Origin: Magnetovibrio sp.
GTDB lineage: Bacteria > Pseudomonadota > Alphaproteobacteria > Rhodospirillales > Magnetovibrionaceae
Assembly (NCBI GenBank): GCA_016763255.1
Contig: JAESUA010000015.1
Location: 1-6,722 of the forward strand
Reading direction: 5' to 3'
Length of the DNA stretch: 6,722 nt
Part shown: piece after piece, positions 4,959 to 6,722 of the stretch
How the letters are laid out: each line of letters starts with the position of its first letter
How positions within the stretch are numbered: the first letter of the stretch is position 1
Notes under the pieces: model-generated
What the model saw: the letters and a program-made list of their open reading frames with translations, nothing else
What the model was told of the DNA's origin: nothing
Databases searched by the model: none
Translations under genes and position numbers: made by a program

Positions 4959-5099
4959 GGTTCGATCAAACTAAATGAAATTGCCCACATTACCACACCA
5001 ATCATCGCGTCGAGAATTTTCCACGTAATAGGCTGTACGAAACAGGGGCGTCAGTTTTGTGGCGGCGAACAGCCAGGGTGTGAAATCACTGAGCGGTGC
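4946..5099 (-). pseudogene. C-terminal relic of an ArgO/LysE-type amino-acid exporter
   Basis: The stretch directly behind rsmA encodes two adjoining pieces in different frames. The first, 5099-5037, reads PWLFAATKLTPLFR near its end. The second, 5035-4946, begins QPITWKILDAMIGVVMWAIS and ends in a TAG. Joined by removing one base near 5036, they give the last membrane helices of the LysE/ArgO family, whose C-termini show a Trp, a Leu-Asp pair, a small-residue helix and Met-Trp in this order. The rest of the roughly 200-residue exporter is missing: the fragment runs into the rsmA stop codon, and RsmA itself has a normal C-terminus. No start codon or ribosome binding site serves it. I read it as a decayed, 5'-deleted and frameshifted gene. 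Family assignment is from pattern recognition over about 50 codons, so it remains tentative. Confidence 0.6.
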
Positions 5100-5930
5100 T
5101 CACTTTTCGTCCAGCTGGCGCGCCAATGCGGCGAAATTTTCGACGCTGAGCTCTTCGGCGCGGGCGGTTTCTTTGATGCCGACGGCTTCAATATCGAGCT
5201 TCAGAGACTTGAGGCTTTGACGCAGCATCTTGCGGCGTTGACCGAAGGCGGTTGCGCATACCTTTTCCATCGCATCCCAACTGGCCGGGGCGAGGGGCTG
5301 TGGACGTGGGATGAAACTCACCACGCTTGATTGCACTTTGGGCGGTGGGGTGAAGGCGCGCGCGTCGATGTTGAATTCGGCCCGCACCTCGCACAGCCAT
5401 TGGCTCATGATGCTTAAGCGGCCATAGGCTTTGGTGCGGGGGAGGGCGGTGATGCGATCGGCAACCTCTTTTTGAAACATCAAGGTCAGGCCTTCGAACG
5501 CCTGAATGTTCTTTAACCAGCCGATCAGTAATGGCGTGGCGATGTTGTAAGGCAGGTTGGACATGATGCGCCGCGGGGCCGGGGCCAGGGCTTCAAAATC
5601 TTGTTCCAGCGCGTCGCCAAATAGGACCGTGAAACGATCAGGATAAGCCGGAGCGAGGTAGGCATTGAGCGCGTCGATGCAGCGCTCATCACGCTCCACC
5701 GCAACCAGTTTTTTGGCCCCAGCCGCCAAGATTGCACGGGTCAAACCACCCGGTCCAGGACCGACTTCGATCACCGTGGTGTTGCTCAAATCACCTGCGG
5801 TGCGTGCGATCCTGGAGGTTAAGTTGAGATCCAAAAGGAAATTCTGTCCGAGCTGCTTTTTGGCCGCCAACTGGTGTTTAGCGATGACGTCGCGCAATGG
5901 CGGCAGTTTGTCGATGAACTCTGTGCTCAT
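5100..5930 (-). CDS. rsmA: 16S rRNA (adenine1518-N6/adenine1519-N6)-dimethyltransferase
   Basis: A 276-residue RsmA (KsgA), which dimethylates two adjacent adenines in the 3'-terminal hairpin of 16S rRNA using S-adenosylmethionine during late small-subunit assembly. All key motifs are present: LGQNFLLD (27-34), SAM motif [11 protein letters not shown] (55-64), acidic ERD (79-81), GDAL with Asp106, the catalytic NLPYN (125-129), FQKEVADRI (152-160), [11 protein letters not shown] (194-204) and FGQRRKMLR (229-237). Length is normal for the family. The ATG at 5928-5930 has GAGG 8 bases upstream, within the end of pdxA. Only 3 bases separate it from the pdxA stop, so the two are co-transcribed and probably coupled in translation. 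This pairing is the well-known surA-pdxA-rsmA order. Nothing suggests loss of activity. Confidence 0.97.
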   Translation of the reverse strand: MSTEFIDKLPPLRDVIAKHQLAAKKQLGQNFLLDLNLTSRIARTAGDLSNTTVIEVGPGPGGLTRAILAAGAKKLVAVERDERCIDALNAYLAPAYPDRFTVLFGDALEQDFEALAPAPRRIMSNLPYNIATPLLIGWLKNIQAFEGLTLMFQKEVADRITALPRTKAYGRLSIMSQWLCEVRAEFNIDARAFTPPPKVQSSVVSFIPRPQPLAPASWDAMEKVCATAFGQRRKMLRQSLKSLKLDIEAVGIKETARAEELSVENFAALARQLDEK

Positions 5931-5933
5931 TGA

Positions 5934-6722
5934 TCAAGCCTCACTGTCGGCACGCGCTGTTGCCATCTGATCGGCCATGCGCAGCGCCGCCATCAGGCTT
6001 TCTTCCGATCCCTTACCGGTGCCCGCAATATCAAACGCGGTGCCGTGATCGGGTGAGGTGCGTACGAACGAAAGGCCCAAAGTGGCATTGACGCCACGCT
6101 CAAAATCCAGAGTCTTAATCGGGATCAGGCCTTGGTCATGATACATGCACAGGGCCGCATCATATGTTGGCAAGGCTTGGGCGGTGAACATAGTGTCGGG
6201 CGGCATCGGGCCGATGGCGTTGATGCCCTCGGCGCGAAGGGTTTTGATCGCCGGCGCGATGATGTCGATTTCCTCAACGCCCATGGCGCCGCCTTCACCA
6301 GCGTGGGGGTTGAGCCCCGCGACTGCGATGGTGGGGTCAAAAATGCCAAAGTCGCGCTTTAAGCTTGCATGGGTGATGCGCGCCACTTCGCAGATGGTGT
6401 CGGCGTTAAGCTGTTTGACCGCATCAAGTACAGAGACATGCACGGTGGCCAAAACCACCCGCAGCTTGTCGCACGCCAGCATCATCACCGGCTTAACATC
6501 GCCGCCTAAATGGGCGAGAAATTCGGTGTGGCCGGGGAACTTAAACCCGGCGTCATAGAGGACTTCTTTGGCAATTGGGTTGGTCACTACGCCAGCCGCT
6601 TCCCCGGATTGGGTGAGGGCCACGCAGCGCTCGGTGGATTTGATTACTGATGCCGCGTTGGCTTTATCGGGGCTGCCTGGTGTGCTGGGATTTGGCAACG
6701 GCTCGCTCAACACCGGCAAGGC
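5934..6722 (-). CDS. pdxA: 4-hydroxythreonine-4-phosphate dehydrogenase (5' end cut off)
   Basis: The C-terminal 262 residues of PdxA, the NAD-dependent enzyme that oxidises 4-phosphohydroxy-L-threonine in the DXP-dependent pathway to pyridoxal phosphate. The three metal-binding histidines are recognisable in ATVHVSVLDA, GLNPHAGEGG and MYHDQGLIPIK. They are spaced 45 and 55 residues apart, as are H166, H211 and H266 of the E. coli enzyme. Other family motifs are TNPIAK, FPGHTEF and TSPDHGTAFDIAG. By comparison with E. coli, about 70 N-terminal residues lie beyond the right edge. The frame is open to the last base of the window, so the TTG near 6719 is an internal Leu codon and not a start. 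It is the upstream partner of rsmA. Confidence 0.96.
   Translation of the reverse strand, partial: ALPVLSEPLPNPSTPGSPDKANAASVIKSTERCVALTQSGEAAGVVTNPIAKEVLYDAGFKFPGHTEFLAHLGGDVKPVMMLACDKLRVVLATVHVSVLDAVKQLNADTICEVARITHASLKRDFGIFDPTIAVAGLNPHAGEGGAMGVEEIDIIAPAIKTLRAEGINAIGPMPPDTMFTAQALPTYDAALCMYHDQGLIPIKTLDFERGVNATLGLSFVRTSPDHGTAFDIAGTGKGSEESLMAALRMADQMATARADSEA

Noticed and set aside
6145..6558. 137-residue + strand open frame opposite pdxA
   Set aside because: It is antisense to pdxA, whose metal-binding motifs and spacing are unambiguous.
6717..6719. TTG as the start codon of pdxA
   Set aside because: The frame stays open to the window edge and about 70 conserved N-terminal residues are missing, so this is an internal leucine codon of a truncated gene.

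Overview
The window looks like chromosomal DNA of a Gram-negative alphaproteobacterium, probably from the Rhodospirillales or a relative. This rests on moderate GC content, the character of the Gmk, YicC, RsmA and PdxA proteins, and the yicC-gmk pair lying convergent to a pdxA-rsmA pair. The lineage is inferred from protein style and gene order; no database search was possible.

Left part (1-1353). A short C-terminal coding tail on the + strand (3-68) is followed by a strong, probably bidirectional terminator (77-108). Then comes a minus-strand cobalt-uptake unit: a promoter, a complete adenosylcobalamin riboswitch (about 1035-1229), cbtB (807-989) and cbtA (129-791). The riboswitch sequence gives a direct regulatory logic: when B12 is plentiful, synthesis of the predicted cobalt transporter CbtAB is shut down.

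Centre left (1297-3299). A promoter with an overlapping dyad precedes a + strand operon. It holds yicC (endoribonuclease family, GTG start), gmk (guanylate kinase, TTG start, 8-base overlap with yicC) and a YciI-like protein, and ends at a clear intrinsic terminator (3279-3299).

Centre right (3300-5099). This looks like accessory filling between two housekeeping blocks. It contains a 44-residue acidic microprotein with a C-terminal Cys-Cys-Gly-Thr-Cys-Ser tail, a zinc-independent MDR-family NAD(P)H oxidoreductase with a TTG start, a 67-residue strongly basic protein on the minus strand, and a frameshifted C-terminal relic of an ArgO/LysE-type exporter directly behind rsmA.

Right part (5100-6722). 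The minus-strand housekeeping pair pdxA (pyridoxal phosphate biosynthesis; N-terminus cut off by the window edge) and rsmA (16S rRNA dimethyltransferase) is separated by only 3 bases, as in the classic surA-pdxA-rsmA arrangement.

No wholly new multi-gene system is visible. The most noteworthy items are the riboswitch-cbtBA unit, the previously unlabelled exporter relic, and the Cys-tailed microprotein. No tRNA, rRNA, CRISPR array or insertion sequence was recognised.
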